Shown here: positions 5,731 through 6,156 of the stretch, one piece after another
How the letters are laid out: every line of letters starts with the position of its first letter
Numbering within the stretch: the stretch's first letter is position 1
Assembly (NCBI GenBank): GCA_947259235.1
Contig: CAMYLL010000178.1
Location: 1-6,156, forward strand
Reading direction: 5' to 3'
From: an uncultured Pseudodesulfovibrio sp.
GTDB taxonomy: Bacteria; Desulfobacterota; Desulfovibrionia; Desulfovibrionales; Desulfovibrionaceae
DNA length: 6,156 bases
Notes under the pieces: generated by a model
The model's input: the letters and a program-made list of their open reading frames with translations, nothing else
Databases searched by the model: none
What the model was told of the DNA's origin: nothing
Program-made: the position numbers and the translations under genes

Positions 5731-6156
5731 CTAGCGGAGCCGGGTCTCGCCCACTGCGCCCTGGAAAAGGTCCGGGGTGGAGGCCATGGCTGTCTGACGC
5801 AACGAGAGCTGCCCGTCCGTGCGGGCCTGGAGGAACGCCATCCGGCGCAGTTCCAGCCGCTCGAACTGGGTCGAGCGCTTGCCGAGCAACTGCTCTATGC
5901 GTTTTTCCCGGGCCTGAGCCGTCAGGGCCGGACCGTCCGCCGCCACAGCACCGGGCTCGGCCTGGGCCATCATGACCTCAGCCGGGCTGTCCGGCGCGTC
6001 ATAGCCACGCACCGTATCGGGCAGTTGAAAGGCGTCACCGGAGAGCACCCCGTCGATCTTGGCCTGGATGACCTCGGTGGGGTCCTTGTCGTTGGCAGCG
6101 TATTCATAGGTGAATTCGCCCACGGTATACGCCGTGGATGCATACTGGAGCAGCGC
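5731..6156 (-). CDS. C-terminal part of an unrecognised soluble protein
   Basis: A minus-strand frame enters from the right edge and stays open for 141 codons to TAG at 5733-5731. The GTG at 6123 is not needed as a start, because the frame continues upstream to the edge (ALLQYASTAYTV), so the N-terminus probably lies outside the window. I do not recognise the family. The visible part has a mixed segment (EFTYEYAANDKDP), an acidic, Ala- and Pro-rich stretch in the middle that is probably flexible, and a charged, likely helical segment (AREKRIEQLLGKRSTQFERL) near the C-terminus. No membrane helix, signal peptide or metal motif is seen. G/C-ending codons match the neighbouring genes, and a terminator follows 38 nt downstream; both support a real gene. 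Confidence 0.6.
   Translation of the reverse strand, partial: ALLQYASTAYTVGEFTYEYAANDKDPTEVIQAKIDGVLSGDAFQLPDTVRGYDAPDSPAEVMMAQAEPGAVAADGPALTAQAREKRIEQLLGKRSTQFERLELRRMAFLQARTDGQLSLRQTAMASTPDLFQGAVGETRLR

Noticed and set aside
6120..6137. Inverted repeat CCACGG-TATACG-CCGTGG
   Set aside because: It lies inside the open frame of the partial gene and is short enough to arise by chance in GC-rich coding DNA.
1..6156. CRISPR array, tRNA, rRNA or retron-like RNA
   Set aside because: No regularly spaced repeats, tRNA-like cloverleaf or rRNA stretches were seen on either strand.

Overview
The window is GC-rich, with strongly G/C-ending codons. The gene types (a large dCache/HAMP/PP2C regulator, an RsbW-type kinase, a STAS antagonist and a DMT exporter) and the codon style suggest a Gram-negative anaerobe of the Desulfovibrio/Pseudodesulfovibrio kind. 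That assignment is an inference from composition and gene style; the window carries no rRNA or phylogenetic marker.

Layout. (1) Positions 1-172 are DNA unrelated to the gene they abut. They contain the first 34 codons of a minus-strand reading frame that leaves the window. (2) Positions 170-1318 (minus) hold an ABC exporter half-transporter that is intact through its membrane domain. It stops inside the Walker A motif, exactly where the unrelated DNA begins, so it is almost certainly a broken gene. (3) Positions 1319-1473 form a divergent control region with a candidate promoter on each side. (4) Positions 1474-4421 (plus) are a compact three-gene operon: a membrane sensor phosphatase of the RsbU/SpoIIE type, an RsbW-like HATPase kinase and an RsbV/SpoIIAA-like STAS antagonist. 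It is closed by a strong intrinsic terminator at 4446-4486. (5) Positions 4584-5498 (minus) encode an EamA/DMT-family membrane transporter. (6) Positions 5499-5730 are non-coding and contain a long hairpin with U/A tracts on both sides, which can terminate the next gene. (7) Positions 5731-6156 (minus) are the C-terminal part of an unrecognised protein whose start lies beyond the window.

How it works together. The central operon is a complete partner-switching cassette. In the known scheme the kinase phosphorylates the STAS protein, and the phosphatase, here driven by a periplasmic dCache sensor through a HAMP relay, removes the phosphate. The dephosphorylated antagonist then captures the kinase/anti-sigma and frees its target. 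No sigma factor or other output protein is visible, so the controlled process is unknown. The flanking transporters show no functional link to it. The most notable anomalies are the sharp break of the ABC gene at Walker A and the unidentified gene start beyond it.
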